From Blastocatellia bacterium (lineage in GTDB: Bacteria > Acidobacteriota > Blastocatellia > Pyrinomonadales > Pyrinomonadaceae): a stretch of 64,000 bases of DNA. Below, piece after piece: positions 16,360 through 28,324 of the stretch (positions are counted from its first letter, which is position 1; each line of letters starts with the position of its first letter). Below the pieces are notes generated by a model. The model was not told the DNA's origin. It saw only the letters and a list, made by a program, of their open reading frames with translations, and did no database searches. The DNA lies in assembly GCA_003168335.1 (NCBI GenBank), contig PMSM01000014.1, positions 62,001 through 126,000 of the forward strand, in the 5' to 3' direction. Both the position numbers and the translations under genes were made by a program.

Positions 16360-17700
16360 CTAGATCGCCTGTGTTACCTGACCGTAGAGACTATTTGGCT
16401 TGGCCTCAGTTACGCGGACGCTTACCACTTCTCCGAGCGCGGCCGAACCACCCGGGAAATTTACTACCTTGTGGCAAGTTGAATGTCCGCTCATGTCCTG
16501 GTCTGACTTCAAGCTGGTACGCTCAACGAGGACCTTGATCACTCGGCCAAGGTAGCTCTCGTAAGTCTTTTGCTGCAGCTGCTGCTGCATCTCTTCCAGC
16601 TCCAGAAACCTGGCGGTCTTCTCGCTCCGGCTGACGTCGTCATCAAGCCTGGCCGCCGGCGTGCCCGGGCGCTCTGAGTACTTAAAGATGAAGAGCGCGT
16701 CGTATCCGACCTGCCCAACCAATTTTAGCGTTTCGCGAAAATCAGCTTCGGTCTCGCCCGGGAAGCCAACAATGATATCACTGGTGATGGCCATCCGGCG
16801 TCGAGCTTTTTTGATCGCGGCAATCCTGGCCATGTAGTCGCTCGCGGTATGGCCGCGGCGCATCGCCCGGAGCACGCGATCGCTGCCCGACTGCACGGGC
16901 AAATGAACCCACTCGCAAAGGTTTTCGTGCTCATCGATCGCCGCCACAATGTCCGGATGAAAATCGCGCGGGAAAGAGGTGGTAAACTTGATTCTCTCCA
17001 TTCCAGTCGCCGCCGCTGCTCGCAAGAGACGACAGAAGGCCGTGGCGCCTTTGAATCCTTCGAGTCCGGCCTCGGTGCCAGGGCGGTAGCTATTTACATT
17101 CTGTCCGATCAGATGAATCTCGCGGTAGCCGTGATCGCGAAGCTCTCTTATCTCAGCAACGATATCGGAAGCGGCGCGGCTCTTCTCTCGCCCGCGGGAA
17201 AAAGGCACGATGCAGTAGGTGCAGAACTTGTTGCAGCCTTCGATGATCGGAACAAAGGCCACGTACTTTGAAGTACGCGCCGTCGCCGGGACATCCCACT
17301 TTTCGCCGTCAGCGCGTTCGTCGAGATCGATGACTCGGCGTTCGCCCTCAAGTGCGCGGTTGACGAGTTCGGGCAGCCGATCCGTGGCGCGCGTGCCAAC
17401 TATCAAATTTACGGACGGGCTGTTATCGAACAGCGTCTTGCCTTCCAACTGCGCTACGCAACCCATGACTCCAACAACTGGTTCCCTGCCCAGACGCTGC
17501 CGGCGGACTTCACCGATGCGCGTGAAAACTTTGTTCGCCGCGCGCTCACGCACTGAACAAGTGTTGAAGATAATTACATCCGCGGTCTCGGGCGATTGGC
17601 TCAAATCGAACCCAGCCGCCCGCAAGCGCACATCGGCGCGCTCGCTGTCGGCGACATTCATCTGACAACCAATTGTTTCCAGGTAAACTGTCGAGCCCAT
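16360..17700 (-). CDS. miaB: tRNA-2-methylthio-N6-dimethylallyladenosine synthase MiaB
   Basis: The roughly 446-residue enzyme adds a methylthio group to N6-isopentenyladenosine-37 of tRNAs. It has an N-terminal MTTase domain with three conserved Cys (ETIGCQMN, FNTCSVRE, GVMGCVAQ) that hold one iron-sulfur cluster, the radical SAM motif CNKFCTYC followed by VPFSRGRE, and a C-terminal TRAM-like domain (KVLVERTS, SGHSTCHKVVNF). I chose the ATG at 17700 (MGSTVYLETIGC); a TTG at 17715 would add five residues. The gene is divergent to ssb, and the two share a 190-base promoter region. The length and motifs match MiaB better than MtaB or RimO. Confidence 0.95.
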   Translation of the reverse strand: MGSTVYLETIGCQMNVADSERADVRLRAAGFDLSQSPETADVIIFNTCSVRERAANKVFTRIGEVRRQRLGREPVVGVMGCVAQLEGKTLFDNSPSVNLIVGTRATDRLPELVNRALEGERRVIDLDERADGEKWDVPATARTSKYVAFVPIIEGCNKFCTYCIVPFSRGREKSRAASDIVAEIRELRDHGYREIHLIGQNVNSYRPGTEAGLEGFKGATAFCRLLRAAAATGMERIKFTTSFPRDFHPDIVAAIDEHENLCEWVHLPVQSGSDRVLRAMRRGHTASDYMARIAAIKKARRRMAITSDIIVGFPGETEADFRETLKLVGQVGYDALFIFKYSERPGTPAARLDDDVSRSEKTARFLELEEMQQQLQQKTYESYLGRVIKVLVERTSLKSDQDMSGHSTCHKVVNFPGGSAALGEVVSVRVTEAKPNSLYGQVTQAI

Positions 17701-17795
17701 TTCGGATTTCCGCAATAACCGGCAAAGTCTAACAGATTTAGCCGTGACGTTCCTATCAGTTCAGTGGAAACGCTACTGTTGCAAGAATCTCGTTC

Positions 17796-17824
17796 TTGAC
17801 GCATTGCGCGGCTCCGAGTAGTAT
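17796..17824 (+). promoter_or_regulatory. Probable sigma-70-type promoter of ssb
   Basis: TTGACG (17796-17801), a 17-bp spacer and TAGTAT (17819-17824) lie about 63 bases before the ssb start. Five of six -35 bases match; the -10 is a fair match. Confidence 0.55.
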
Positions 17825-17887
17825 CGGCCATCTTGTTTTAACGATTCCTGACTCCCGTCAAGGATGACGACAACCGGAGAACTCAAA

Positions 17888-18334
17888 ATGTCTTTTAATA
17901 AAATCATTCTGGTCGGTAACCTTGGGCGTGATCCAGAGCTGCGCTATACGCCGCAGGGCACCCCGGTTTGCAGCTTCAGTCTGGCTACCAACGAACGAAG
18001 GAAGGATCGCAACACCGGCGAAAACCAGGATCTTACTACGTGGTTTCGCGTCACCCTCTGGGGACGGCAAGCTGAAACCGCGTCTCAGTACCTGACCCGC
18101 GGCCGACCCGTCTACATCGAAGGCCGGCTGCGCGTCGAGGAGTGGACGGATCGCGATGGAAAGCCACGTCACACGCTCGAGGTTCATGCTACCGACATGC
18201 AGTTCATTGGCGGCGGGAGAGGCGAGGACGCAGGAGCGCCGACGACGAAGGCTGCGGCCGGTCAAGGCGAACCAGCTCAAGGCGAGACAGCTCCTGAGCC
18301 AACTGATTTGAGTGACGACGATATTCCGTTTTGA
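17888..18334 (+). CDS. ssb: Single-stranded DNA-binding protein
   Basis: The 148-residue protein opens MSFNKIILVGNLGRDPELRY and carries the OB fold of bacterial SSB (SFSLATNER, WFRVTLWGRQAE, YIEGRLRVEEW), then a disordered Gly/Ala/Glu-rich linker and the acidic tip DLSDDDIPF that recruits replication and repair partners. I chose the ATG at 17888 because GGAGA lies eight bases before it; an upstream ATG at 17864 would add eight residues unlike SSB. It coats single-stranded DNA in replication and repair. It is convergent with accA, with only 42 bases between stops and no obvious terminator. Confidence 0.96.
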   Translation: MSFNKIILVGNLGRDPELRYTPQGTPVCSFSLATNERRKDRNTGENQDLTTWFRVTLWGRQAETASQYLTRGRPVYIEGRLRVEEWTDRDGKPRHTLEVHATDMQFIGGGRGEDAGAPTTKAAAGQGEPAQGETAPEPTDLSDDDIPF

Positions 18335-18375
18335 TTTGCTTCTGATCAGACAGGATTAACGCCAACCTACCAGCT

Positions 18376-19227
18376 TCAAGGGGTGCCGGTTGCTTCGCTG
18401 GTTCCCCACTTACCTAATTGCCGGAGTTTGCGATAGCGTCGATCCAGCCGGTCTGGCACGTTATTCGTGAGCGACTCTGCCAGCCTCTCCCAAAGCACTG
18501 GATCAAGGAGACGGGCTGCCTCATCGTGGGAGTTCTGCGCTCCACCTTTGGGTTCCTCGATCACCTGATCGACAATCCCCTCTTGCTGCAAGTCCGGGGC
18601 GGTAAGTCGCAGTTCCTCCGCCGCGCGGGCAGCCTGGCTCGAATCTTTCCACAGAATGGCTGCACAGCCTTCGGGTGAAATCACCGAGTAGATCGCGTTT
18701 TCGAGCATCAGCACTTGATCGCCGACGCCAATCGCCAGGGCACCGCCAGACCCGCCCTCGCCGATAACCGTGACGATCACGGGGACGACTAACTTCGCCA
18801 TCTCGCGAAGATTGTAAGCAATGGCTTCAGCCTGTCCGCGCTCTTCCGCATCGATGCCCGGATAGGCTCCGGGAGTGTCGATGAAACAGAAGATGGGTCG
18901 TTCGAACTTCTCGGCCAGCTTCATCGCGCGAATCGCTTTGCGGTAGCCCTCAGGCTTTGGCATGCCGAAGTTTCGAAACTGCCGCTGCTTCGTATCGCGT
19001 CCTTTCTGATGCCCGACAATCAGCGCCGGCGTGGCGTGAAAACGCGCAAAGCCACACACAATTGCCGGATCATCAGCGTAACGTCGGTCACCGTGAATCT
19101 CGGTGAAGTCCTCGAACAATCGCTCGATGAAATCGAGGGTGTGGGGCCGCTCGGGATGACGCGCGAGCTGGACCCGCTCGAAGGCCGAAGTCGAATGCCC
19201 TGGACTCAATCTGTTCTTTTCCGCCAT
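18376..19227 (-). CDS. accA: Acetyl-CoA carboxylase carboxyltransferase subunit alpha
   Basis: The 283-residue protein matches Acc[23 protein letters not shown] near the N-terminus, [27 protein letters not shown], the [17 protein letters not shown] motif and [16 protein letters not shown] forming the oxyanion holes. With AccD it transfers CO2 from carboxybiotin to acetyl-CoA, making malonyl-CoA for fatty acids. The ATG at 19227 is seven bases after the dnaE stop; the longer alternative would overlap dnaE by over 40 bases. It is probably cotranscribed with dnaE, an arrangement also seen in other bacteria. accD is not in the window. Confidence 0.95.
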   Translation of the reverse strand: MAEKNRLSPGHSTSAFERVQLARHPERPHTLDFIERLFEDFTEIHGDRRYADDPAIVCGFARFHATPALIVGHQKGRDTKQRQFRNFGMPKPEGYRKAIRAMKLAEKFERPIFCFIDTPGAYPGIDAEERGQAEAIAYNLREMAKLVVPVIVTVIGEGGSGGALAIGVGDQVLMLENAIYSVISPEGCAAILWKDSSQAARAAEELRLTAPDLQQEGIVDQVIEEPKGGAQNSHDEAARLLDPVLWERLAESLTNNVPDRLDRRYRKLRQLGKWGTSEATGTP

Positions 19228-19234
19228 CAGAAGT

Positions 19235-22200
19235 TTACGCTGAGCCTCGCGCTGCCGCGGCCTGCTTTGCAGCCGCAAAACCTTCCCACCTGACTTCGCA
19301 GCCTAAGTTCCGCAAGGCTGATTCGATCTCTGCGCTACCCTGGACCTTCAACGAAGGATGCGTCCGTACCCGCACCAGCATACCCCCGGCAGCTACCTCA
19401 ACAAAAACGTCGCAGTCGCCTTTTGATTGTTCGAGCAGTTTCTTGACTCCCTGGCAAAGCTGAGCTGAATCGGTCGCTGTCGGAATGCCGATGATTAGCT
19501 CTCTCGCTTTCTGTTGGACTGCCTGGGTGAGTTCGGTGAGCTTTTCAGCGATCACGGTGATCACTCCATCATCGCTAATCTCCGCCCTGCCGGTTACCAG
19601 CACCGTTGCTTCTTCGGCGACGATTCCGTTCTGCCTTCTGAATGGCTCAGGCCATAGCACGCACTTTATCGATCCGGCCTGGTCTTCCAGGCGGAAGATC
19701 GCAAAGCGATCGCCTTTCTTCGTGGTGCGAAGCTGCAGATCAGTAATCAGCCCCGCAATCGTCGCTCGCGACCCGCTCTCTTGTTGACCGAGTTCAGCCG
19801 AGGACACGGCGCCGAGTTTCGAGACGATTTCGAAGTGGGCCTCCAGGGGGTGACCGGTAACATAAAATCCAACGGCCTTTTTTTCCGCCGCCAACATTTC
19901 GGAAGCTGTCCAGGCCTCCGCGCCCGGCAAATCGCTGGCAGCGTCAGGAGCCGGCATTTGCTCGCCGCCAAAGAGATCGTTCTGGCCTACTGCTTTCGCC
20001 CGTTTCGCTCGGGCCGAACGCGCCAGAGCAACATCGATCGCCGCGAAATGCCGGGCCCGCCATTGATTGCTTGTACTATCATCGGACTTCAGAGAATCAA
20101 ACGCCCCGCTGCATACCAGACCCTCGAGTACCCGCTTGTTAATCGCACCCTCTTCAACTCGCTCGGTAAAATCGAAAAGCGATCGAAACGGTCCCGCCTC
20201 GCGTGCTTTCATGATCGCGCTGACACTGGTGAACCCAATGCCCTTGATAGCCGCCAGACCGTAACGGATCGCCCCCTTCAGCGCGGTAAAGCCAATGTCG
20301 CTTTCGTTAACATCCGGCGGCAGCAGAACGATTCCCTGGACGCGCATCTCTTTCGTGTACCGAAAGACTTTCGCCGTGTCGTCGATTTCGTTTGAAAGGA
20401 CTGCCGCGTAGAAGTGTTCCCCGTAATGGGCCTTGAGATAGCCCGTCTGAAATGCGAGGTAGGCGTAAGCCACGCTGTGCGCCTTGGGGAATCCATAGTC
20501 CGCAAACTGCGCCATGAGAGAAAAAATCTGCTGGGCCTTATCGCGCTTGATGCCACGGGATACCGCGCCGAGGATGAACTTCTGCTCCTGCTGGGCCATC
20601 TCTTCCCGGTTCTTCTTGCCCATGGCCTTTCGCAGACTGTCGGCCTCGGCCATCGTGTATCCGGCCAGCTTCTGCGCCAGCTGCATTGCCTGCTCCTGGT
20701 AGACGATGACGCCTTGAGTGCTATCCAAAATCTCTTTCATCTCCGGCACGATATAGCGAACGCTCTTCTTGCCGTGGTGCCTCAGAATGAAGTCATCGAC
20801 CATTCCGCCATCAATCGGGCCAGGCCGGTAGAGTGCGTTAAGCGCAGAGAGGTCCTCAATACTCTTGGGCTTGAGCTTGCGACAGATGTCCTGCATCCCA
20901 GAGGATTCGAACTGAAATATCGCATCTGTGCGGCCTTCGGCAAACAGTTGCATAGTCCGCTCGTCGTTAAGCTTTACCTTTGCCCAGATAACATCTTCGT
21001 TAAGCGCCCGCTTTATGCTCTTTAAGCAGTCGCTTATAATGGTAAGCGTGTTAAGCGCAAGGAAGTCCATCTTTAAGACGCCTACCTTCTCAAGGTCGGA
21101 CATCTCGTACTGAGTGGTGACTTCATCTTTGGCAGAGACAGCGATGGGGATTAGTTCTTCCAAAGGCTCAGGCGTGATGACGACGCCGGCGGCATGGACC
21201 GAAACATGGCGCGCACAGCCCTCGATTCGCCGGGCGAGGTCGATCAAGTCGCGCACCTGTTCGCTTGTCTCCATCGATTGGCGAAGTTCAGGTACTTGTT
21301 GAATCGCGTGCTCGATGCTGACATTCCGGCCCCGGACCGGCGGCGGAATCATCTTCGAGATGCGCTCGACTTCGGAATAGGGCATATCCAAAGCGCGACC
21401 GACGTCTTTGATTGCGGCGCGTGACGCCAGAGTCCCGAAAGTTACGATTTGGCACACCGAATCGCGTCCGTAGAGATCTGCCACGTGATTGATTACTTCA
21501 TTGCGGCCACGCACGCAAAAATCGATGTCGATGTCCGGCATGGAAACGCGTTCGGGGTTTAGGAAGCGCTCAAAGAAGAGGTTGTACCTCAAAGGATCGA
21601 TGTCGGTAATACCCAGGCAGTAAGCCACCAGCGATCCGGCTGAGGAGCCTCGTCCTGGTCCGACCGGAATGCCATGGTCCTTCGCGTAGCGAACAAAATC
21701 CCAAACGATAAGGAAATAGCCGGCGTATCCCATGCGCTTAATGACTTCTATCTCATGCCACAGACGTTTCTCATACTCTTCGAATGTATGTGTCAGTTCC
21801 CCTCGGGCCGACTCTCCATCCCAAACCTGAGCCTTACGAGTCTGATAACCATCGCGAACGGTCTTCTCAAAATATTCATTCGCGGTTAGACCAGCGTCAG
21901 ACGCCGGGATGGGATAGTTTGGCAAATAGTTGACGCCGGTCGGCAAACTCAGATCGCATCTCTCCGCGATCTCAACGGTGCGCTGCAAAGCCTCCGGCAG
22001 TTCACTGCCGAAAATTTCCCACATCTCGTCGGGCGAACGGACGTAAAAGTTCGGCGTTCCGTACCGCAATCGATTCTGATCATTTACCGTCTTACCTGAA
22101 CCAATGCAGAGCAGAACATCGTGGGCGCGAGCGTCGTCGGGCATCAGGTAGTGAGAATCATTTGTGGCCACCAGAGGTATGCCGGTTCGCTTCGACAACT

Positions 22201-22789
22201 CGACCAGCGGTTTTCGGATCCGGGCCTGCGGTTCCAGTCCGTGTTCCTGAATCTCAAGAAAGTAATTCCCCTTCCCCATTATTTCCTGAAACTCGAGCGC
22301 GGCAGCGGCGGCATCATCAGGACACTCTCGGGCCAGCAGCGCGGAAGGAACACCCGACATGCAGGCCGAAAGCGCGATCAGACCTTTACTATGCTGAGCG
22401 AGCAGCTCCTTATCGATGCGCGGTTTGTAATAGAACCCTTCGGTGAAGGCCTTGGAAGTAAGGCGCGACAGATTGCGATAGCCCTCGAAATCCTTTGCCA
22501 GCAGAATCAGGTGATGGTTAGTTTTTTCGCCCGGAGCTGCGCGCCCTCCGCGATCCTTGCGACTTCCCTTTGCGAGATAGGTCTCACAGCCGATGATCGG
22601 CTTGATCCCCTCCTTCTTCATCGTGTTGTAGAAAGAAATCGCGCCGTACATGTTGCCATGGTCAGTCATGGCACACGCATTCATCCCCAGTTCCTGGGTC
22701 CGCTTTGCGAGCGGGTTTATTTGGATCGCGCCGTCGAGGAGGCTGTAGTCGGTATGAAGGTGCAGGTGAACGAAATCTTTGTCTTGCAT
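19235..22789 (-). CDS. dnaE: DNA polymerase III subunit alpha
   Basis: At about 1184 residues this is a full-length DnaE1-type replicative polymerase. It shows the PHP domain start ([16 protein letters not shown]), the palm motifs with [18 protein letters not shown] and the catalytic aspartates in MPDIDIDF, the fingers region ([16 protein letters not shown]), a helix-hairpin-helix region near [10 protein letters not shown], and an OB-fold ([21 protein letters not shown]). The initial PHP histidines are present, so the domain may retain metal binding. I chose the ATG at 22789 over a TTG six bases earlier. accA follows directly. Its promoter should lie in 22790-22935, downstream of guaA's stop. 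Confidence 0.97.
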   Translation of the reverse strand: MQDKDFVHLHLHTDYSLLDGAIQINPLAKRTQELGMNACAMTDHGNMYGAISFYNTMKKEGIKPIIGCETYLAKGSRKDRGGRAAPGEKTNHHLILLAKDFEGYRNLSRLTSKAFTEGFYYKPRIDKELLAQHSKGLIALSACMSGVPSALLARECPDDAAAAALEFQEIMGKGNYFLEIQEHGLEPQARIRKPLVELSKRTGIPLVATNDSHYLMPDDARAHDVLLCIGSGKTVNDQNRLRYGTPNFYVRSPDEMWEIFGSELPEALQRTVEIAERCDLSLPTGVNYLPNYPIPASDAGLTANEYFEKTVRDGYQTRKAQVWDGESARGELTHTFEEYEKRLWHEIEVIKRMGYAGYFLIVWDFVRYAKDHGIPVGPGRGSSAGSLVAYCLGITDIDPLRYNLFFERFLNPERVSMPDIDIDFCVRGRNEVINHVADLYGRDSVCQIVTFGTLASRAAIKDVGRALDMPYSEVERISKMIPPPVRGRNVSIEHAIQQVPELRQSMETSEQVRDLIDLARRIEGCARHVSVHAAGVVITPEPLEELIPIAVSAKDEVTTQYEMSDLEKVGVLKMDFLALNTLTIISDCLKSIKRALNEDVIWAKVKLNDERTMQLFAEGRTDAIFQFESSGMQDICRKLKPKSIEDLSALNALYRPGPIDGGMVDDFILRHHGKKSVRYIVPEMKEILDSTQGVIVYQEQAMQLAQKLAGYTMAEADSLRKAMGKKNREEMAQQEQKFILGAVSRGIKRDKAQQIFSLMAQFADYGFPKAHSVAYAYLAFQTGYLKAHYGEHFYAAVLSNEIDDTAKVFRYTKEMRVQGIVLLPPDVNESDIGFTALKGAIRYGLAAIKGIGFTSVSAIMKAREAGPFRSLFDFTERVEEGAINKRVLEGLVCSGAFDSLKSDDSTSNQWRARHFAAIDVALARSARAKRAKAVGQNDLFGGEQMPAPDAASDLPGAEAWTASEMLAAEKKAVGFYVTGHPLEAHFEIVSKLGAVSSAELGQQESGSRATIAGLITDLQLRTTKKGDRFAIFRLEDQAGSIKCVLWPEPFRRQNGIVAEEATVLVTGRAEISDDGVITVIAEKLTELTQAVQQKARELIIGIPTATDSAQLCQGVKKLLEQSKGDCDVFVEVAAGGMLVRVRTHPSLKVQGSAEIESALRNLGCEVRWEGFAAAKQAAAARGSA

Positions 22790-22935
22790 GGTCAAAGAAG
22801 CAAGCTAAACCCCAGTTGTGCTGTTAACCTTTCGGAGGCTCGACACTATATCACGTAACAGTGAACGGTGTGGGCTCTCGTCGGTCGCACAAAGTCGCAA
22901 CCTCTGAACGCGGTAACGAGTTACCGCTCACCAAA

Positions 22936-24489
<1,554 letters not shown>

Positions 24490-24549
24490 AAAAAGAAAAC
24501 CTCCATGCCAGGTTATGCGTCAAACATGCTGAATCTCTTTAGACTTCGG

Positions 24550-24555
24550 ATTATA
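24550..24555 (-). promoter_or_regulatory. Likely -10 box for guaA
   Basis: On the minus strand a perfect TATAAT lies about 60 bases before the guaA start. The -35 region 17-18 bp upstream is weak (TTGCTC at best). Transcription would start near 24543. Confidence 0.45.
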
Positions 24556-24613
24556 GGTTGGCGGTAGAGAAACGAGCAAAGCAAGCTGCCGGTAATGAAA
24601 GCACGCTGATTTG

Positions 24614-25768
24614 ATGACCCGAGATTCTGCAACCTCACAGAAGAAGCCCTGGAAACTCATTTCGAAAGTGGTTTGCTGGTGTCTGCTGGCATTGCTTGGT
24701 TCATCTATCCAGTCTGCGGCGCGGTATTCTGCGCCCAATCAAGTCGCCCTTTCGCAACCGCTTACCGTAAAGTGGCGTTACCAATCGGATCAAATCTCTA
24801 ACCTAACCCCCGCAGCCGATAAGACAACTGTTTTTCTCCCGCTGGCTGGCGGCACTCTGGTAGCGCTGAATGCTGCCGACGGCAAGCTACTGTGGAAAGC
24901 TGAAGCCGGTGGGGAGATGTCCGCCTCGCCCACGACCGATGATCGAAGCGTCTATGCGGCCTCCAGGTATTCTGAGCCCGAGCAGGGTCATGTTCACGGG
25001 ACGCTGCGCGCGCTGAGCAAATCAACCGGTGTGACCCTGTGGATGAGAACTTTGCCGGCGCCGGTCGGAGGTAGTCTGGTCGCCGGTGAGAATGCTTTGT
25101 TTGCCGGCAGCACAGATGGACGAGTCTACGCGCTTGACAAGCACACTGGTCTGACGCTGTGGACCAATCAATACTCTGAAGGATTCTCCAGCCAGCCCTT
25201 ACTGTCGGGCCAGTTGATTTATCTCGGTAGCGACGGAGGCAACCTGCTCGCGCTTGAACAGGCTACGGGCCGCCTTGTCTGGCAGTATCGTACCCATGGC
25301 GCGATCCAGGGGCCAATCGCTGTCGCCAACGGCATCGTTTATTTTGGTTCGGGAGACGGATACGTCTACGCGTTCAGCGAACTGCGCGCCCAACTGCTCT
25401 GGCATCGCCGGACTGGCGCGGCCGTCCAGTCGGTGGCAGCGGTTGAGAACGGTTTGTTGGCCGCGTCACTGGATAATTTCGTCTACTTCCTCTCGCTCAA
25501 GAAGGGTGCGCTGGTATGGCGGCGTCAACTTCCCGGCCGGATATCTGCGCGACCCGTTACCGCCCCCGATGGCGCCCTGTTCACGCCACTCTCTACAGAC
25601 AGCGCGATCGTTCTGAGTCTGCGTGATGGAAAGCCGGCGAACACCTTATCTCTCGGTGAAGAAAACAGCAGCAGCGCCGCGCCCATCGTGGTTGAGGATC
25701 TGGTACTCATCGCCACTTCACACGGATTGCTGGCGTTCGCCGCTCCGCAGCAAAACACCGGGCCATAA
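24614..25768 (+). CDS. PQQ-like beta-propeller repeat protein, BamB-like
   Basis: The 384-residue protein has an N-terminal membrane segment (VVCWCLLALLGSSIQSAA, about residues 20-37) acting as a signal peptide or anchor, then seven or eight PQQ-like blades recognisable by repeated units such as GTLVALNAADGKLLWKAEAG, GRVYALDKHTGLTLW and GNLLALEQATGRLVW. Proteins of this type include BamB, an outer-membrane assembly lipoprotein, and PQQ-dependent dehydrogenases. Here the PQQ-binding residues and a catalytic Asp are not evident, and no lipobox Cys follows the signal, so it is not a typical BamB. It is likely a periplasmic scaffold. It is convergent with pssA. Confidence 0.75.
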   Translation: MTRDSATSQKKPWKLISKVVCWCLLALLGSSIQSAARYSAPNQVALSQPLTVKWRYQSDQISNLTPAADKTTVFLPLAGGTLVALNAADGKLLWKAEAGGEMSASPTTDDRSVYAASRYSEPEQGHVHGTLRALSKSTGVTLWMRTLPAPVGGSLVAGENALFAGSTDGRVYALDKHTGLTLWTNQYSEGFSSQPLLSGQLIYLGSDGGNLLALEQATGRLVWQYRTHGAIQGPIAVANGIVYFGSGDGYVYAFSELRAQLLWHRRTGAAVQSVAAVENGLLAASLDNFVYFLSLKKGALVWRRQLPGRISARPVTAPDGALFTPLSTDSAIVLSLRDGKPANTLSLGEENSSSAAPIVVEDLVLIATSHGLLAFAAPQQNTGP

Positions 25769-25794
25769 ATTGTCTGGATGAAAAGAAGTTAGGC

Positions 25795-25816
25795 CGCGAA
25801 GTATTCAGACTTCGCG
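25795..25816. terminator. Hairpin between convergent genes, possible bidirectional terminator
   Basis: CGCGAAGT and ACTTCGCG form a perfect eight-base stem with a six-base loop, and the right arm overlaps the pssA stop. There is no T-run on either side, so termination is only suggested by position. Confidence 0.3.
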
Positions 25817-26722
25817 CATCTCTGTGGTCTGCTTTTCGGGTGAGCGACGGCCCAGAGAGGTTAAACCGCGCGAGAGCAACCCATGGACTACATACGCAAT
25901 GGTTAGCAGCAGCAGGACCCATTGCGAGTAAAGATAGATTAAACCAACCAAAGCAATCAACGCGATTACCAGCCTGGCATTGCGTCTCTCTGTCCCCACG
26001 GACTTGAAACTGGTAAAGCGCAGAGTGCTGACCATTAACAGACTCAAAAACCCCATCAACACCATCGTCAGAATTGCCAGAAGTTCTGCGCGATGAGGTG
26101 CGTACTTGATCGGCGTAGGCGCGAAGTGAACGATGGCGGCGACCAGGCATCCCGCGACCGGAATCGGCAAACCAACGAAGCTCTTCTTGTCTACCTTGGG
26201 CGTTCCCTCGGCGAGGGGGCGCGGACGTGACGCCTGAACGTTGAACCTGGCCAGGCGAAAGCCACCGCAGATTACGAACATGAAAGAGATAAACCATGCC
26301 AGTTGACTGGCGTTGCTCCAGTCCTGCAAGGCCGTTCCGTAGCCCCAGGCGTAGGCCAGAATCGCCGGCGCCAGACCGAAAGAGACAATGTCCGCCAGCG
26401 AATCGAGTTGGATCCCGATTTCGGTGGTGCTTTTGGTCATGCGCGCGATGCGACCATCCAGACAGTCACAGACAAAAGCCCAGCCGATAGCTATAGCCGC
26501 ATAGTCAAATCGCTGCTCCGCTGCTTTTATCTGAGCGAGACCGCCAATTCCCAGCAGGCGAAAGCCGCTCATGGTCGCCATGAGCGAGTAGAAACCAGCG
26601 AGAATGTTCATCGCGGTAAAGAACGACGGCACCAGGTAGACGCCCTTCTTCAAACCCTTATGGCCTGAGGGCGCCGGCGCGGGACCAATGTGCGTACCGG
26701 ATTGTAGACGTGGAAAACTCAT
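25805..26722 (-). CDS. pssA: CDP-diacylglycerol--serine O-phosphatidyltransferase
   Basis: The 305-residue membrane protein carries the CDP-alcohol phosphatidyltransferase signature D-G-x2-A-R-x8-G-x3-D-x3-D as CDCLDGRIARMTKSTTEIG followed by QLDSLAD, and about eight hydrophobic segments. It makes phosphatidylserine from CDP-diacylglycerol and serine at the inner membrane. Context supports this substrate: it overlaps the phosphatidylserine decarboxylase gene by four bases (ATGA), so the product of one enzyme is the substrate of its neighbour. The ATG at 26722 is the only sensible start. The N-terminal 25 residues are polar and extended. Confidence 0.93.
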   Translation of the reverse strand: MSFPRLQSGTHIGPAPAPSGHKGLKKGVYLVPSFFTAMNILAGFYSLMATMSGFRLLGIGGLAQIKAAEQRFDYAAIAIGWAFVCDCLDGRIARMTKSTTEIGIQLDSLADIVSFGLAPAILAYAWGYGTALQDWSNASQLAWFISFMFVICGGFRLARFNVQASRPRPLAEGTPKVDKKSFVGLPIPVAGCLVAAIVHFAPTPIKYAPHRAELLAILTMVLMGFLSLLMVSTLRFTSFKSVGTERRNARLVIALIALVGLIYLYSQWVLLLLTIAYVVHGLLSRGLTSLGRRSPEKQTTEMREV

Positions 26723-27333
26723 TCTCTGATTCTTCCTACGATGGTAACTCCACCCTTGACCTTCATACCTTCACGAGCGATTACATCCACATTCGGCGGC
26801 AGCAGCAGATCCGTCCGCGAACCGAACTTTATCATGCCGAACCGTTCGCCACATTTTACCCTGTCGCCCGTTTGCTTCCAACAAACAATCCGCCGGGCCA
26901 GGACGCCGGCAATCTGCGTGCACCTCACACTCAACCCATCCCCTTGAATTGTCAAGGCATTCTGCTCGTTCAGCAAGCGGGATTCTTCTTTCGTCGCCAT
27001 CACAAATTTCCCACTCTTGTATGCGATTTCGGTAATCACGCCGCCGATTGGCGAACGATTGATGTGCACGTCCAGGGGCGACAGAAAGATGCTGACGAGC
27101 GACTCTGGGTGATCATGGCCATCAGCCAGTCTGACCATAGTGACCCGGCCGTCCGCGGGAGCCACGACTATTCCGGACTCTGTCGGGACCGGCCGATGCG
27201 GGTCGCGAAAAAAGTAAGCCATGAACAAGGCGATTGCTACGAAAGGAATCGCCAACAGCCAGTAACCAAAAACAACCGGCAAGGCAGCCAGCACCAGCGG
27301 GATAACTACATATGGAATTCCGTCCCGAACCAT
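26719..27333 (-). CDS. psd: Phosphatidylserine decarboxylase proenzyme, short type
   Basis: The 204-residue protein is the short PSD-A class. Two hydrophobic segments at residues about 8-42 anchor it; then come VVAPADGRV, FLSPLDVHINRSPIGG and the processing site FGSRTDLLLP, where the Gly-Ser bond is cut to give the pyruvoyl cofactor on the alpha chain. It converts phosphatidylserine to phosphatidylethanolamine. It is the first gene of a psd-pssA pair, and a good terminator (27371-27409) separates it from the gene upstream, so its own promoter should lie in 27334-27370. Confidence 0.94.
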   Translation of the reverse strand: MVRDGIPYVVIPLVLAALPVVFGYWLLAIPFVAIALFMAYFFRDPHRPVPTESGIVVAPADGRVTMVRLADGHDHPESLVSIFLSPLDVHINRSPIGGVITEIAYKSGKFVMATKEESRLLNEQNALTIQGDGLSVRCTQIAGVLARRIVCWKQTGDRVKCGERFGMIKFGSRTDLLLPPNVDVIAREGMKVKGGVTIVGRIRE

Positions 27334-27370
27334 GGTTCAGAGCTTGCTAGCCGTCCGCCTCTCTATTAAA

Positions 27371-27409
27371 GAACAAAACGGGGAGCAACAGCGGCTCTGT
27401 CGTCCCCGT
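27371..27409 (-). terminator. Rho-independent-type terminator upstream of psd
   Basis: On the minus strand ACGGGG and ACAG pair with CTGT and CCCCGT around a five-base loop, followed by TTTTGTTC. It would end transcription coming from the DUF465 gene. Confidence 0.65.
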
Positions 27410-27459
27410 ATAAGTTGAGATCAAATCCAACCGGGCAGGCGTGCCCAGCCGTTCAGGAA

Positions 27460-27702
27460 TTAGTGCTCCGTGCTCGCGGTCTTTTCGTGCTGAAGCATCA
27501 ATGAATACATCTGGTCCTTTAAGGCAAGTTTCTTCTTCTTCAGCGTAACCTCTTCCAACTGCTCTTCATCGCTCGGATATGCAAGTGCGGACAGTTCGCT
27601 CAAACGCTCTTCGTAACGACCATGTTCGCGGGCCAGCTCGCGAAACTCTGGATTGCTCGTCATTAGTTCGTCCTTCACGCTCTCCACCTTAGTCAGCTCC
27701 AT
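27460..27702 (-). CDS. DUF465/YdcH-family small protein
   Basis: The 80-residue protein is a helical hairpin typical of DUF465 (YdcH): NPEFRELAREHGRYEERLSEL followed by EEQLEEVTLKKKKLALKDQMYSLM. The lysine run in the second helix is characteristic. Function of the family is not established. The ATG at 27702 has GAGGAGA eight bases before it, a strong ribosome binding site. It stands downstream of rimI by about 110 bases and ends at the terminator before psd. Confidence 0.85.
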   Translation of the reverse strand: MELTKVESVKDELMTSNPEFRELAREHGRYEERLSELSALAYPSDEEQLEEVTLKKKKLALKDQMYSLMLQHEKTASTEH

Positions 27703-27811
27703 ACTAGTATTCTCCTCTCGAATTGTTTGGTCGGAAAGAAAGTGCTTGCGGGTGAGAAAAGCCCGGGGCGATTCGTCATGGCCGAAATGTTAGCCCAATG
27801 GTGTGCGCAAA

Positions 27812-28324
27812 TCAAGGCGAAGTTTCTAACAAAAGGGACATTAAAAGCGCGTCCTCGGCCGGTTGATTGTAATAATGCGGCCGGCGTCCCGTCACTTGAA
27901 ACCCACAGCGACGATAAAGGCCCTGCGCAGCGGCGTTTCCTGCCCTTACCTCCAGGAACGCAAGGCGAGCGCCATTACGCCGGCCCTCTCTCAGAACAGC
28001 TTTCAAAAGTTGCGCAGCAATCCCTTTCCGGCGAACTTCCGGCCTGATCGCGACATTATTGATGTGAAGTTCATCCGCCACCAGGCGCGAGACAATGAAG
28101 CCGGCAACCGCATGCTCGTGATTTAGAGTTGAGTCGGCCGTCTCAGTTCGAGCGACCAGCATGATCACATCTTCCGGCGATTGCAATTCCTTATGATAAG
28201 CATCCCAACCCCAGGCGCTGAGAGCGGACAGCTGTTCGATCTCGACTACCTCGAGCAGATCATGCTCGGTCATGCGGGTGATCGAAAGACTCGGGCCGAA
28301 GGTGACTACTTCTTGTGCTGACAT
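27812..28324 (-). CDS. rimI: Ribosomal protein S18-alanine N-acetyltransferase (GNAT)
   Basis: The 170-residue GNAT protein has the acetyl-CoA loop VRRKGIAAQLL, the strand LHINNVAIRPE before it and the end motif AAQGLYRRCGFQVTGRRPHYY usual for RimI. The ATG at 28324 lies within the last codons of tsaB (19-base overlap), and tsaB-rimI adjacency is widespread, which supports this choice among GNAT enzymes. RimI acetylates the N-terminal alanine of ribosomal protein S18 and possibly other proteins. Substrate in this organism is inferred. Confidence 0.9.
   Translation of the reverse strand: MSAQEVVTFGPSLSITRMTEHDLLEVVEIEQLSALSAWGWDAYHKELQSPEDVIMLVARTETADSTLNHEHAVAGFIVSRLVADELHINNVAIRPEVRRKGIAAQLLKAVLREGRRNGARLAFLEVRAGNAAAQGLYRRCGFQVTGRRPHYYNQPAEDALLMSLLLETSP

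Noticed and set aside
24490..24560. Possible purine riboswitch before guaA
   Set aside because: The leader from the likely -10 box to the start is only about 55 bases, too short for the aptamer, and no matching conserved bases were seen.
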